Shown here: piece by piece, positions 52,525 to 61,558 of the stretch
How positions within the stretch are numbered: position 1 is the first letter of the stretch
Layout of the letters: each line of letters opens with the position of its first letter
NCBI GenBank assembly: GCA_030583905.1
Contig: CP129481.1
Span: 3,440,136-3,504,135, forward strand
Source of the DNA: Anaerolineales bacterium
Lineage (GTDB): Bacteria; Chloroflexota; Anaerolineae; Anaerolineales; Villigracilaceae
Direction: 5' to 3'
DNA length: 64,000 nt
Notes under the pieces: model-generated
Databases searched by the model: none
Seen by the model: only the letters and a program-made list of their open reading frames with translations
Told to the model about the DNA's origin: nothing
Translations under genes and position numbers: made by a program

Positions 52525-53308
52525 AACTACTCGCTCCGCTGTATCGTTTCAATCCCGCCTTCCAGACGATGGAAGCCACCAAAAAACTGACAATGCTGAT
52601 GGCGATGTACATCAACACCTGCCCGGAGACCAATTCGCCGCGCAATGCCTGGAGCGGAATGGTCGTCGCTACAGCGATGGGGATGATGAAGGTCACGATC
52701 ACCCTCAGCCAAACAGGATACACCGTGACGGGATAACGCCCCGCATCCATCAATGCCTGGAGGATGGTGACGTTGTTGTCGAACTTGGTGAACCAGAAAG
52801 TAAGCGCGATGAGAATGATCCAAAGGCTGTAGATGACGATCGTGCCTGTGATGGCGAGCAGGACGAAGGTCAGGATCTGAAGCGGGGAGGTCACGTCACC
52901 AGACATGTTGATTCCGATCACGATCAAGATCACAGCGAGCACCAGATCCCAGATCCGCCAGACGGTGATGCGCGAGAAAGTGACGAGGAACATGCTGTTG
53001 ACGGGCTGGAGGATGGTGTAGTCCATCGAGCCGTCGCGGATGGATTGGTTGAATTTTTCGGTGTTGGGCCAAATCAGCGCGATCATCAATGTGTTGACGA
53101 GGCGGAAGACGCCGAGCAGGGCGATCAGTTCGCCGATGCCCCAGCCGCCGAGGGTTTCAGTGTTGCTAAAGATAATGCTCAAGCTGAGCAGTTCCCAGCC
53201 AAGCCACATCAGGTTGAGCAGGATATTGACAATCGTGTCGGCGCGATAGGCGAGCGCCATTTGCACGTTGACTTTGAAGAAGGCGGAGAGAAGTTTCAGT
53301 GCATACAT
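52523..53308 (-). CDS. ABC-2 type permease (PF06182-like), second subunit
   Basis: A protein of 261 residues with six predicted helices and the central SIRDGSMDYTILQPVNSMFLV motif typical of the ABC-2 family 6 permeases. It lies directly downstream of a related permease gene (3 bases apart) and with the ATPase at 54218 forms a three-part exporter. Substrate unknown. Confidence 0.88.
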   Translation of the reverse strand: MYALKLLSAFFKVNVQMALAYRADTIVNILLNLMWLGWELLSLSIIFSNTETLGGWGIGELIALLGVFRLVNTLMIALIWPNTEKFNQSIRDGSMDYTILQPVNSMFLVTFSRITVWRIWDLVLAVILIVIGINMSGDVTSPLQILTFVLLAITGTIVIYSLWIILIALTFWFTKFDNNVTILQALMDAGRYPVTVYPVWLRVIVTFIIPIAVATTIPLQALRGELVSGQVLMYIAISIVSFLVASIVWKAGLKRYSGASS

Positions 53309-53311
53309 GGA

Positions 53312-54109
53312 TTAGGCTCCCACTGCGGAATAGCGCTTGACACCGTTGCGCCAGACCCAATTGAAGAAGAGCAATGCAACTCCCAGCCAGACGAACGACA
53401 TCACATAACCATGAATGATCTGTTCGACGGACAGCCTGCCGAGGATCAACTGAATGGGATAATAGATGAGCAGTTGGAACGGGAGATATTGGGCAATATC
53501 CTGAATGATCTGCGGCATGAGCGTGAGCGGCACGAACTGACCGGAAAACAACAGGATCAGTGCGAAGTAAAACTCGTGAATGGAATAGACGCGCGTCGTC
53601 CAGAAGGCGAGCGAGGTGATGGCGGCGGAGAAAAGGTAGCCGATAAAGAATGCCAGCAGCATGGCGGGAATTGCAAGCAGGATGCCAACCAATGACACAC
53701 TGCTGAAATCAGGTTTATAGAGAAAGAACAGAATGATCCATATGGGGACCAAGCCCATGATGGTCAACATCTTGAACGCTACGTTATTGACGAGCGCGTT
53801 CGTCAGCATGGGGTGAATGGGCTTGATCAATTCTCCCGAAAGCGAGCCGTCCTGAATTTTGTACGCAAAGGTGTGGATGATGATGTTGCTGGTGATCTGA
53901 TCCACGATCAAGAGCACCATGTAATAGGTGATGAAATCGTTGGCGGTAAATCCGTTGACTTCGCCTTTGACGTTCGCAATACTCGTCCACACGGCGAGAT
54001 AGATAATGGGCGAGACCAGCCAGTACAGCAGATACATGATGAGATTGGCGCGGTACTGCCATTGCTCCGCCCAATTCACCTGCCAGAGTCGTTTGATGAT
54101 GAGGAACAT
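53312..54109 (-). CDS. ABC-2 type permease (PF06182-like), first subunit
   Basis: A protein of 265 residues with six helices and the parallel motif KIQDGSLSGELIKPIHPML. GGGAG is 6 bases before the ATG at 54109. A longer frame runs into the dispersed repeat and is rejected. Family permeases of this type often occur as two different subunits, as here. Confidence 0.88.
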   Translation of the reverse strand: MFLIIKRLWQVNWAEQWQYRANLIMYLLYWLVSPIIYLAVWTSIANVKGEVNGFTANDFITYYMVLLIVDQITSNIIIHTFAYKIQDGSLSGELIKPIHPMLTNALVNNVAFKMLTIMGLVPIWIILFFLYKPDFSSVSLVGILLAIPAMLLAFFIGYLFSAAITSLAFWTTRVYSIHEFYFALILLFSGQFVPLTLMPQIIQDIAQYLPFQLLIYYPIQLILGRLSVEQIIHGYVMSFVWLGVALLFFNWVWRNGVKRYSAVGA

Positions 54110-54120
54110 AAAGGTCTCCC

Positions 54121-54216
54121 ATGTCATTGCGAGCGGCGTAGAGCGCCGCGAAGCAATCTCCAAGTATGGCAGTGGATTGCTTCGTCGGGCTAACGCCCTC
54201 CTCGCAATGACGGAAT
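54121..54216. repeat. Dispersed palindromic repeat, second copy
   Basis: Ends ATGTCATTGCGAGCGG and CCTCGCAATGACGG with inner GCGAAGCAATCTCC and GGATTGCTTCGTCG arms. The same element as 26121-26228, inserted between the ATPase and permease genes of one operon. Confidence 0.78.
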
Positions 54217-54217
54217 A

Positions 54218-55195
54218 CTATTGATTGAACGCCTGCTCGATCACGTCTTCGATGGGCGGATCGGCGATGGTAATGTCGTGGATGGGCAGGTCAGCCAAAA
54301 GCCGGGATGTGACGCGCGTCACGTCCTCCGCCTTGACCTGGATGTAGCGCTTCTCCCAGTCCTCTTCGTTTTGAACGGGTTCGCCATACTTCGAGAGATC
54401 GTGTGAATTTGCCTCGGCAAGCGCAACACCTATCAACTTGAACGGCGCGATCTTCTTCGAAAGCGTGTTGATGCCGCCGTCGTATTTCAACTGACCGTGA
54501 TGGATGATAATGATGCGTTCGCACAGCGCGGTCACATCCGCCATGTAATGGCTGGTAAGCAGGACGGTCGCGCCCGTGCGTTTATTGTATTCTTCGACAA
54601 ATTCACGAATACGCGCCTGACCGGTGAGATCGAGACCGATGGTCGGCTCATCCAAAAACAGGACCTTGGGGCGGTGCAGAAGCCCTGCTGCGATCTCACA
54701 CTTCATCCGCTCGCCCAGCGAAAGGTTGCGGACGGGTTTTTTCATCAGCGGCTCGAGTTCAAGCAGTTCGTCCAACTCTTTGTATGTCTTTTTATATTCG
54801 TCGTCAGGGATGCGGTAGATCGCCTGATGCAACAGAAACGAGTCCGCCGCAGGGATGTCCCATGAAAGGCGGTTGCGCTGACCCATCACCAGCGTCATCG
54901 AACGCAGATATTCAGGCTTGAGTTCCCATGGCGTGAAACCAAGCACCTCCGCTTTTCCGCCTGTTGGATGCAACAAGCCCGACAGCATCTTGAGCGTGGT
55001 GGTTTTGCCCGCACCGTTCGGACCAAGAAAGCCAACGATCTCGCCGCGCTCGATGGTGAAATCCACATGCTGGACCGCTTTGACATCCTTATATTTACGG
55101 TTAAAAAATCCGCGCACCGCCGCGCCGAAGCCGCCTTCGCGTTCGGGCACTTGATACGTCTTGCTCAATTGTTGGACAGTAATTGTAGGGGACAT
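54218..55195 (-). CDS. ABC transporter ATPase subunit
   Basis: A protein of 325 residues with Walker A GPNGAGKTTT near residue 60, signature LSLGERMKCEIAAGLL, Walker B VLFLDEPTIGLD and switch His in LLTSHYMAD. The C-terminal extension (about 245-325) is typical of ATPases paired with PF06182-type permeases. It is the first gene of the exporter operon. Confidence 0.93.
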   Translation of the reverse strand: MSPTITVQQLSKTYQVPEREGGFGAAVRGFFNRKYKDVKAVQHVDFTIERGEIVGFLGPNGAGKTTTLKMLSGLLHPTGGKAEVLGFTPWELKPEYLRSMTLVMGQRNRLSWDIPAADSFLLHQAIYRIPDDEYKKTYKELDELLELEPLMKKPVRNLSLGERMKCEIAAGLLHRPKVLFLDEPTIGLDLTGQARIREFVEEYNKRTGATVLLTSHYMADVTALCERIIIIHHGQLKYDGGINTLSKKIAPFKLIGVALAEANSHDLSKYGEPVQNEEDWEKRYIQVKAEDVTRVTSRLLADLPIHDITIADPPIEDVIEQAFNQ

Positions 55196-55255
55196 AAAGA
55201 ATCTCTCCTGGGGAAGGGAGAGATTCTACCATTGATAGAACAAATTTGCTAGAGT

Positions 55256-55894
55256 TTAAAACGCCGAGACGCGATACCAGACATCCACGCTCACATGGAT
55301 GGTTTTGTTGTGCTGCACATCCATCTCCAAACTCGGTTCGGGAGCGGCAGCCGCGCGCGATTTCATCATCATCTGAGCAGCAAATGGCATCGGCGCTTCC
55401 TCATCATACGCGTTCTCAATGAAATCATACACGCCAAGCAGTTTCACACCCAGCGACGCCGCCACCTTCTCCGCCTTGCGCTTCGCCTTTTCGATCACGA
55501 GATTTAGCATCCGTTCGCGTGCGTCGTCTTCATCGTATTTCCACACCACACGGTCCAGCGATGCATTTTTCTGCGACGCGATCACATCCAACATGCCTGC
55601 GAACTGCCCCAGATCGTCACAGCGGATCTTCAGACGATACACTGCACTGGATGATTTCAACAACGCGCCGCTCGCCGTTTCAATGTGGACTCCCTGCAAC
55701 GTGACCGCCTCTTCCTTAATCCCGAAGCTGGTCAGCGCTTCGACGAGTTGACTCACCTCCCGTGCTTTTTTCATCGCCTCCGCCCCGCTGACGATGGATG
55801 CGCCTTTGACCGTCACGTGCAGATCGGCGTGCGTGGCAAAGATTTCTTCCTTGTGGGATGTGGAGATTTTGATGGTGTCAGGTTTGGTTTCCAT
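55256..55894 (-). CDS. SIMPL domain protein (DUF541)
   Basis: A protein of 212 residues with the SIMPL pattern: N-terminal ATHADLHVTVKG, YRLKIRCDDLGQFAGMLDVI, and EKAKRKAEKVAASLGVKLLGVYDF. The fold is mainly beta with alpha helices. There is no signal peptide, while many relatives are periplasmic. Function unknown. Confidence 0.82.
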   Translation of the reverse strand: METKPDTIKISTSHKEEIFATHADLHVTVKGASIVSGAEAMKKAREVSQLVEALTSFGIKEEAVTLQGVHIETASGALLKSSSAVYRLKIRCDDLGQFAGMLDVIASQKNASLDRVVWKYDEDDARERMLNLVIEKAKRKAEKVAASLGVKLLGVYDFIENAYDEEAPMPFAAQMMMKSRAAAAPEPSLEMDVQHNKTIHVSVDVWYRVSAF

Positions 55895-55944
55895 AGATTC
55901 CTATTCTGACGATGGACAAACATGGTCAATGGTCTATCGTCCAA

Positions 55945-57219
55945 TTAAGTCACCGCCAATTTCTGTTGCGGGTATTTCTCATATCTCTTCTCTTCCATCA
56001 CGCGGCGGATGCGGTCGAAGCCTTCCCACAGGTCGGTGAAGGAGAGATAAAGCGGGGCAAAGCCGAGGCGCAGGTTATCGGGCGCGCGGAAGTCGGGGAT
56101 GACGTTCATCTCTTCGATCAGGGCGCGGTTGATGCGGTAGCCTTCGGGGTGGCGAATGGAGATGTGCGATCCGCGCATGGCAAAGTCAACTGGGGAGCCG
56201 AGGGAAAAGCCGAAGGGGATGAGCCAGGTTTCAGTTAAGTATGAGGCGCAGTCCGTCATCAAGATGGATTTTTCGCGCAGGGAGTCCATGCCGGCTTGCA
56301 AGGTCGGTTCGAGCGCGGCTTCCATGATGAGGAGGGAGATCATTGGCTGCGTGCCGACCATGAATCGTTGTGCGCCGGGGGCGGGAGTGTAATCGAGATC
56401 GAAGTCGAAGGGATTTTTTTGCCCCCACCAGCCCCAAATGGGCGAGGAAAGTTTTTCTTGAATGGTTTTGTTGACGTATAAAAACGCGGGCGCGCCGGGA
56501 CCGCCGTTGAGATATTTGTAGGTACAGCCGATGGCGAAGTCTGCGTCCCAGCCGTCGAGGTGGACGGGGACGGAGCCGACGGAGTGACTGAGGTCCCAGA
56601 GGACGAGCGCGCCTTTTTTGTGGGCGAGTTCGGTGATACGCTGCATGTCGTACATGTAGCCGCTTTTGAAAACAACGTGCGAGAGCGTGACGAGTGAGGT
56701 GTTCTCGTTGATAGCGGCTTCGAGCGCGGCGAGATTAGGAGTGATGTCGTTGTCACTGGCACCGATGCGGATGATCTCGTGGCGATTGCCGAGCGTTTGG
56801 TTGATGCCTTGCAAAATATAAAGATCAGATGGGAAGTTGAAGGTGTCGGTGATGATACGGGTTTTATTGGGTTGCAGTGTGAGCGCAGAAGTGGCGAGTT
56901 TGAAGAGGTTGAGCGAGACCGTATCGCCGACGAGCGTTTGCCCCGCCGCCGCGCCGATGAGTTGACCGATCTTATCGCCCACGCGCGAGGGAGCGTCCCA
57001 CCAACCTTTGTTCCAGCCGCGGATGAGGTCCACGCCCCATTGTTCGTCCACGATTTGGCGCGATTTTTCCTGCGCGGCTTTGGGCATCATGCCGAGCGAG
57101 TTGCCGTCAAAGTAGATCAGGCTTGGGTCGGGGATAAAGAATTGGTCGCGGAATGAGGCGAGCTTGTCCTGTGCGTCAAGTTGGAAGGCAAAATCGCGGG
57201 AAGCGGAGAAGGTGGTCAT
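55945..57219 (-). CDS. kynU: Kynureninase
   Basis: A PLP enzyme of 424 residues that hydrolyses kynurenine to anthranilate and alanine. Matching regions include YFDGNSLGMMPKAAQ, NLFKLATSAL, LVLWDLSHSVGSVPVHLD and the PLP Lys in IGCTYKYLNGGPGAPAF. No other kynurenine pathway gene is adjacent. Its first about 64 codons and upstream sequence are duplicated in the chimeric pseudogene at 60447-60716. Confidence 0.93.
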   Translation of the reverse strand: MTTFSASRDFAFQLDAQDKLASFRDQFFIPDPSLIYFDGNSLGMMPKAAQEKSRQIVDEQWGVDLIRGWNKGWWDAPSRVGDKIGQLIGAAAGQTLVGDTVSLNLFKLATSALTLQPNKTRIITDTFNFPSDLYILQGINQTLGNRHEIIRIGASDNDITPNLAALEAAINENTSLVTLSHVVFKSGYMYDMQRITELAHKKGALVLWDLSHSVGSVPVHLDGWDADFAIGCTYKYLNGGPGAPAFLYVNKTIQEKLSSPIWGWWGQKNPFDFDLDYTPAPGAQRFMVGTQPMISLLIMEAALEPTLQAGMDSLREKSILMTDCASYLTETWLIPFGFSLGSPVDFAMRGSHISIRHPEGYRINRALIEEMNVIPDFRAPDNLRLGFAPLYLSFTDLWEGFDRIRRVMEEKRYEKYPQQKLAVT

Positions 57220-57243
57220 ATCCCTATTTTACCTTTTGAATCA

Positions 57244-57269
57244 AAAGGGGCGGACATGAAACCCGCCCC
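57244..57269 (-). terminator. Terminator upstream of kynU
   Basis: GGGGCGGG and CCGCCCC arms followed by TTTTGATT on the minus strand. It ends the transcript of the surface protein/pseudogene region. Confidence 0.8.
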
Positions 57270-57277
57270 AAAGATGC

Positions 57278-57514
57278 TTACCACAGCGCTGCGTACGGAA
57301 TGGTCAGGGAGACATGGTCGGTACAACCATGGGTACCATCAACGTTCCTTCCATGGGCAGCGTTTTTGGCTTCACCCGTCATCGCAGTGACATACAATTT
57401 TCTCCCCGTTTCTTATCGTCCAGACACTCCTGGGAATTTTCGGGCGCAGCTACTATCTTGCTACAAGCCGCCAGCACAATCACCAATACTGCGATTATCG
57501 AAACTGCTTTTCAT
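57278..57514 (-). pseudogene. Frameshifted small lipoprotein
   Basis: From the ATG at 57514 (AGGAAA before it) the frame stops after 17 codons. Removing one A from the AAAA after the ATG would instead give a lipoprotein signal (SIIAVLVIVLAAC) and further sequence (SKIVAAPENSQECLDDKK). A second change of frame is needed to continue into TAMTGEAKNAAHGRNVDGTH and end at 57278. Two separate frame breaks suggest a decayed gene, although sequencing error in short homopolymers is possible. Confidence 0.65.
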
Positions 57515-57527
57515 GGTATTTTCCTTT

Positions 57528-60194
57528 CTACGGAAGGTTGAACGTTCGCACCAGAAAGATCGCCATCTGCGCGCGGGTGACAGGATTGTTTGGGCAGAAA
57601 TTCCCGCCCCCACAGCCGCCTGTGATCCCCTCGTTTGCCAACTGCTCGATCCATGCCGCGGCGAAGGCATTGGCTGGCACATCAGCAAACATGGTGCCGG
57701 TGGCGGGCGGTGGCGTGTAACCTGACCCATATTTGGAACGCAACAGGAAGATCGCCATCTGCGTGCGGGTGACCGAATTGGATGGGCAATAATTCCCACT
57801 TCCGCAGCCGCCGGTGATCCCTTCGTTCGCCAACTGCTCGATCCATGCGGCAGCGAAGGAACCGGCTGGGACGTCGGTGAAGACTGTCCCGGTCACGGGA
57901 GGAGGCGTGTAACTCGATCCATGTATACCTCTCAAGAGGAAAACCGCCATCTGTGCGCGAGTAACCGGATTGTTCGGGCAATACAAGACAGGGTTCGTAC
58001 TACAGCCACCCGTGATATCTGCACTGAATAACCGTTCAATCCAACTCCAAGCCCAGTGACCAGGATCCACGTCCCCAAAAATGGCGTTATTGATCGAGAT
58101 ATCATCGATGCTAAAATTCACAAGGTGATTGGTTGTGGATGCAAAACGTATATTTATATAATTAGCCGACCCATCCGCATATGGACTCAGGTCAATTTCC
58201 ACCAATTTATATTGCGCGTACTGACTTTGTTGAGTTGCATCTACCGAGAAAACAATGAAATCGTGTGATTTCTTATGAATCGTTACGGTCAATTTGTCGT
58301 TGGCGTTACTTCCGGGTTCTGCGTAACCAATGCGCAGGTAAAACCGCAGGCGCGCCGGACCGGACGGTATTATAAGGTTGGATTGAGTAATAAATCCAGT
58401 TTCCAAATATGGTGCGGGAACGCCGCCAAACCACACCCAAGTGGTTCCCGAACGGGGACCTGCTGTGCCGCCGCCATTTCCGCATCGTGGCAATGTGCAG
58501 AAGGGAGTCCCAAAGTTGGATGAATATGCGTCCCAATATTTGCCAAGAATGGGATCTTCGAAGTTCCCGTTTTGCAGGAAATCGGGCTCACTGTTTATTG
58601 ACAGGTTCGATAGGAAAAAGTGGAGCGGTTCTGAAAATCCCTCCACGCTGGCGCTAACCATGTAATCCCCTTCCAAGAAGTTGGCTTTAAATAACGGGGC
58701 AACAGCAATACCAAAAACAGTTTCAACCGTGACTTCGTGAGTAACGCCGTTTGCAAACCTATCTTTCGAAAGCCGCCCAAATTCGGATTGAGCCCCTTCA
58801 AAAGCCGGGGAACTGGCGCTTGCGAACACTCCGCCTGCTCCGGAGGATGGAGCCGTAAAAGTCATGCTTACCCCATCAATGGGATTCCCCTGCTCGTCAA
58901 TAACATAAACCGCTAATCGATCCGGGAAGGGATGCCCACGGAAGGCGGATTGATAGGAACCCGAACTTACACCAGTAAACGCTGGGGAACCAGGAGTTGT
59001 ACCGAATTCGTATGCTCCAATGTCGCATCCTGCGCCTTGAGGGCGTGATACTCCCCTTTGGTCCGTAGAGAGGCAGGTGGCAGGGTTGGCAGTATTTACT
59101 GCTGGACTGTCCGGTTGGAGTACATAAAAACCGCCCTTGTAGATGGGATAAGAGCTCATCTTTGGGTCAATTGGATTCGACGAAGTTCCAATTTGATCTC
59201 CCGCAATCGGAGCGATTCTGCATTGAGTGCCATTTCCAATAAGATTATAGCCTTGGCTGATTATTGTCCCACTGTATGAAGAGTCATCGAAACAATCTCC
59301 CATGATGGTGCCATTCCTGGCGATGATCGAGTTTTGTATGCTGATATGCCCGGTCCAAGAGGTGTACATCCCCGTAAATTCGTTATCACTGACGGTACTA
59401 TGGTTCATCTCAATATTGCCAAAGTCGATAAGAATCCCGGACCCACCTTTATTCCCGCTTATTGTACTGTTATTGATAATTGCTGATCCATTATCAACCC
59501 AAACCCCGCTCCCCTGATAATATCCGCCGATTAAAGTGTTGTTGATGACCGCACTGCGATTAAGTATAAGGCTGCCGCTACTGTAGATCCCTGCCGCATG
59601 TGGAGAAATGATAGAATTCAGTTCTCCAGCCCGATTGTAACTAATGACGGAATCGTTAACTATCAGCGTCCCATCATAGTTAAAAATCCCACCGCCTGTT
59701 ACTGAACTGGTGTTATGGGTGATGATGCTATTATCTATCGTAAGAGTACCTCTATTGTAAACACCAGTAGAATATCCCTTCTGCACGATGAAGCGCTTAA
59801 TGACAGCTGTGCTGCCGAATACATAGACACCCCGTCTGGATACCTCACCATCAATCGTGGACATTCCGTCTTGCGTTGTAAAATCTGCATTCCAGCCCCC
59901 AGATAGAATAACAGATTTGTTAACCAATACAACCTCAGATCCTGTACCAGTATATGTGCCCGTTGCCACTTTGATGGTGTCACCGGAAGTTGCTTTTCCA
60001 ATCGCCGCATTTATAGTAAGGCAAGGGGTGCCAACGGTCAAACAATCATTTGCGTCGTTGCCGTTGGTTGTTACAAACAAAGTGACACTTTCCGCGACGA
60101 CTTGTTGGTTGTTCTCGGCCGCACGAGATGGAGTAAATTGTGTTGCCAGCAGCACAATTACTGTGAACAGACGGATACAATGACCGTTTGACAT
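57528..60194 (-). CDS. Surface protein: beta-helix plus three C-terminal SLH domains
   Basis: A protein of 888 residues. A signal peptide (about 1-25) precedes a right-handed beta-helix (about 35-390) with repeating NNSTISGN-type turns, ending in GCDIGAYEF, common in such surface proteins. An Ig/invasin-like module (about 410-530) and a lectin-like beta-sandwich (about 540-690) follow. The C-terminus has three SLH repeats (each with VTRAQMAIFLLR and FADVPA-like motifs), which usually hold proteins on the cell wall or S-layer. The gene is more AT-rich than neighbours and lies inside a duplicated segment, suggesting it is a later insertion. Confidence 0.88.
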   Translation of the reverse strand: MSNGHCIRLFTVIVLLATQFTPSRAAENNQQVVAESVTLFVTTNGNDANDCLTVGTPCLTINAAIGKATSGDTIKVATGTYTGTGSEVVLVNKSVILSGGWNADFTTQDGMSTIDGEVSRRGVYVFGSTAVIKRFIVQKGYSTGVYNRGTLTIDNSIITHNTSSVTGGGIFNYDGTLIVNDSVISYNRAGELNSIISPHAAGIYSSGSLILNRSAVINNTLIGGYYQGSGVWVDNGSAIINNSTISGNKGGSGILIDFGNIEMNHSTVSDNEFTGMYTSWTGHISIQNSIIARNGTIMGDCFDDSSYSGTIISQGYNLIGNGTQCRIAPIAGDQIGTSSNPIDPKMSSYPIYKGGFYVLQPDSPAVNTANPATCLSTDQRGVSRPQGAGCDIGAYEFGTTPGSPAFTGVSSGSYQSAFRGHPFPDRLAVYVIDEQGNPIDGVSMTFTAPSSGAGGVFASASSPAFEGAQSEFGRLSKDRFANGVTHEVTVETVFGIAVAPLFKANFLEGDYMVSASVEGFSEPLHFFLSNLSINSEPDFLQNGNFEDPILGKYWDAYSSNFGTPFCTLPRCGNGGGTAGPRSGTTWVWFGGVPAPYLETGFITQSNLIIPSGPARLRFYLRIGYAEPGSNANDKLTVTIHKKSHDFIVFSVDATQQSQYAQYKLVEIDLSPYADGSANYINIRFASTTNHLVNFSIDDISINNAIFGDVDPGHWAWSWIERLFSADITGGCSTNPVLYCPNNPVTRAQMAVFLLRGIHGSSYTPPPVTGTVFTDVPAGSFAAAWIEQLANEGITGGCGSGNYCPSNSVTRTQMAIFLLRSKYGSGYTPPPATGTMFADVPANAFAAAWIEQLANEGITGGCGGGNFCPNNPVTRAQMAIFLVRTFNLP

Positions 60195-60269
60195 TTTTCC
60201 TCCTGTTAATAATTTACATGTTTTGTCGGGCGCTTGGACTCTTATCCTTGTCCCGCCTTCAATAAATTA

Positions 60270-60298
60270 TATTTAACGTATTATTCTTTTCTCGTCAA
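60270..60298 (-). promoter_or_regulatory. Probable promoter of the SLH protein
   Basis: TTGACG (60298-60293), 17 bases, TAAATA (60275-60270). AGGAGG occurs before the ATG at 60194. Confidence 0.6.
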
Positions 60299-60410
60299 GT
60301 CTAAATGCTACTCGATTGGTCTTGATATTCAATGTCGGAAAAAATGGGACACAATGGCAGAGTTTCGCAAATTTTCGTCTTCCATAAAGAACATTTGATT
60401 CTCCAGAGTA

Positions 60411-60441
60411 AAAAAGAAGGCATAGCGGATGGCTATGCCTT
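60411..60441 (-). terminator. Duplicated lysS terminator
   Basis: GGCATAGCC and GGCTATGCC arms with a T-run. A copy of the terminator at 61521-61552. Confidence 0.75.
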
Positions 60442-60446
60442 TGACT

Positions 60447-60716
60447 CTATTCCGCTTTTCGCAACGCCGGGAACAACAGCACCTCACGGATGGAATGTTT
60501 GTTCGTGAAGACCATGGTCAACCGATCCACGCCCCATTGTTCGTCGACAATTTGGCGCGATTTTTCCTGCGCGGCTTTGGGCATCATGCCGAGCGAGTTG
60601 CCGTCGAAGTAGACCAGGCTTGGGTCGGGGATAAAGAATTGGTCGCGGAATGAGGCGAGCTTGTCCTGTGCGTCAAGTTGGAGGGCAAAATCGCGGGAGG
60701 CGGAGAAGGTGGTCAT
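60447..60716 (-). pseudogene. In-frame kynU-lysS chimera
   Basis: A frame of 89 codons. Residues 1-64 match the kynureninase N-terminus (two substitutions, Leu for Phe and Val for Ile). Residues from about 65 match the lysyl-tRNA synthetase C-terminus (RLTMVFTNKHSIREVLLFPA). The join falls on codons Gly-Val-Asp, which occur in both parents (EQWGVD in KynU, GMGVD in LysS), so the frame is preserved. It lacks the catalytic parts of both enzymes. It is a product of deletion between tandem copies and is unlikely to be functional. Confidence 0.9.
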
Positions 60717-60737
60717 ATCCCTATTTTACCTTTCCAC

Positions 60738-61505
60738 TCACTTCTTAAACATGGAAATCGCAGACGGCAGAGGTCGGTCATTGATGAATGAAGAAAGCAT
60801 CTCCGAAAAAAGGTCGGGGAATTGCAGATTCCAAACGTGACCCGCCGCTTTGACAATTCCGCCTTGTCCATGCGGGGAACTTCGAGCCAATTTGCGCGCC
60901 ATATCTTTGGCTACAAAAGTTTCCTTTTCACCAGCGACAGCCAGGAAAGGTATCTTGACTTCGGAAAGAGGTTCGATCGCACCGTACGCATCCATCATAC
61001 GGCTGAAACTTTCCACTGAAAATTTCTTAAAATCCTGCCCGAAATCATCCACAAAATGAAGCGGAATTCCAAACTGCATCACCACCAATCTCGCAAGCTG
61101 TTCCGGTCTGAGCAATTTGAACAACGGTTTGTTCAGGTTTTGCATTTTCACCAAGAATGGATTAAGCCTGCCGGATGTTCCGCTCAAAATAACCTTGTAC
61201 AGCACATCGGGCACGCGAGTCAACATGGCTTGGGCAATTACGCCGCCAAATGACAATCCCACCACATGCGCCCGTTTGGCAGGGATTTTTTCCAAAATGA
61301 ATCCGGCAACCTGACGGGCGGTATGATCCGCGCTTTCGAATTTCTCACCTGCGCTGTCTCCATGACCCGGCAGGTCGGGTGCAATACAGTAGTAATCGTT
61401 CTTCAACGTTTCGATCTGCGCCCGCCACATGCGGCTGCTTAATGGAGATCCGTGCAAGAACACAATGGCGGGGTTTTGCGGGTTTCCGTCTTCCAGAAAG
61501 AACAT
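60738..61505 (-). CDS. Alpha/beta hydrolase
   Basis: A protein of 255 residues with the oxyanion motif FLHGSPLSSRMW, nucleophile elbow GLSFGG near residue 88, an acid candidate in VAGEKETFV and the His in AAGHVWNLQ. No signal peptide. Substrate unknown. GGAG precedes the ATG at 61505. A longer start would begin inside the lysS terminator stem and is rejected. A truncated copy of its start remains at 60375-60410. Confidence 0.88.
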   Translation of the reverse strand: MFFLEDGNPQNPAIVFLHGSPLSSRMWRAQIETLKNDYYCIAPDLPGHGDSAGEKFESADHTARQVAGFILEKIPAKRAHVVGLSFGGVIAQAMLTRVPDVLYKVILSGTSGRLNPFLVKMQNLNKPLFKLLRPEQLARLVVMQFGIPLHFVDDFGQDFKKFSVESFSRMMDAYGAIEPLSEVKIPFLAVAGEKETFVAKDMARKLARSSPHGQGGIVKAAGHVWNLQFPDLFSEMLSSFINDRPLPSAISMFKK

Positions 61506-61520
61506 TTGATTCTCCAGAGT

Positions 61521-61552
61521 AAAAAAAGAAGGCATAGCGGATGGCTATGCCT
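61521..61552 (-). terminator. Terminator of lysS
   Basis: GGCATAGCC and GGCTATGCC arms followed by TTTTTTT on the minus strand. Confidence 0.88.
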
Positions 61553-61558
61553 CTGATT

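Larger units (their letters stand above)
60375..60733. repeat. Duplicated segment joining hydrolase start, lysS end and kynU start
   Basis: 60375-60410 copies the start of the hydrolase gene (61484-61520), 60411-60534 copies the lysS terminator and 3' end (61521-61645), and 60526-60733 copies the kynU 5' end and upstream sequence (57033-57235). The last two parts meet at TCCACGCCC, which both parents share. Only a few mismatches separate the copies, so the event is recent. Confidence 0.88.

Noticed and set aside
61506..61535. Longer N-terminus for the hydrolase
   Set aside because: It would start inside the lysS terminator stem; the ATG at 61505 has GGAG at the right distance.
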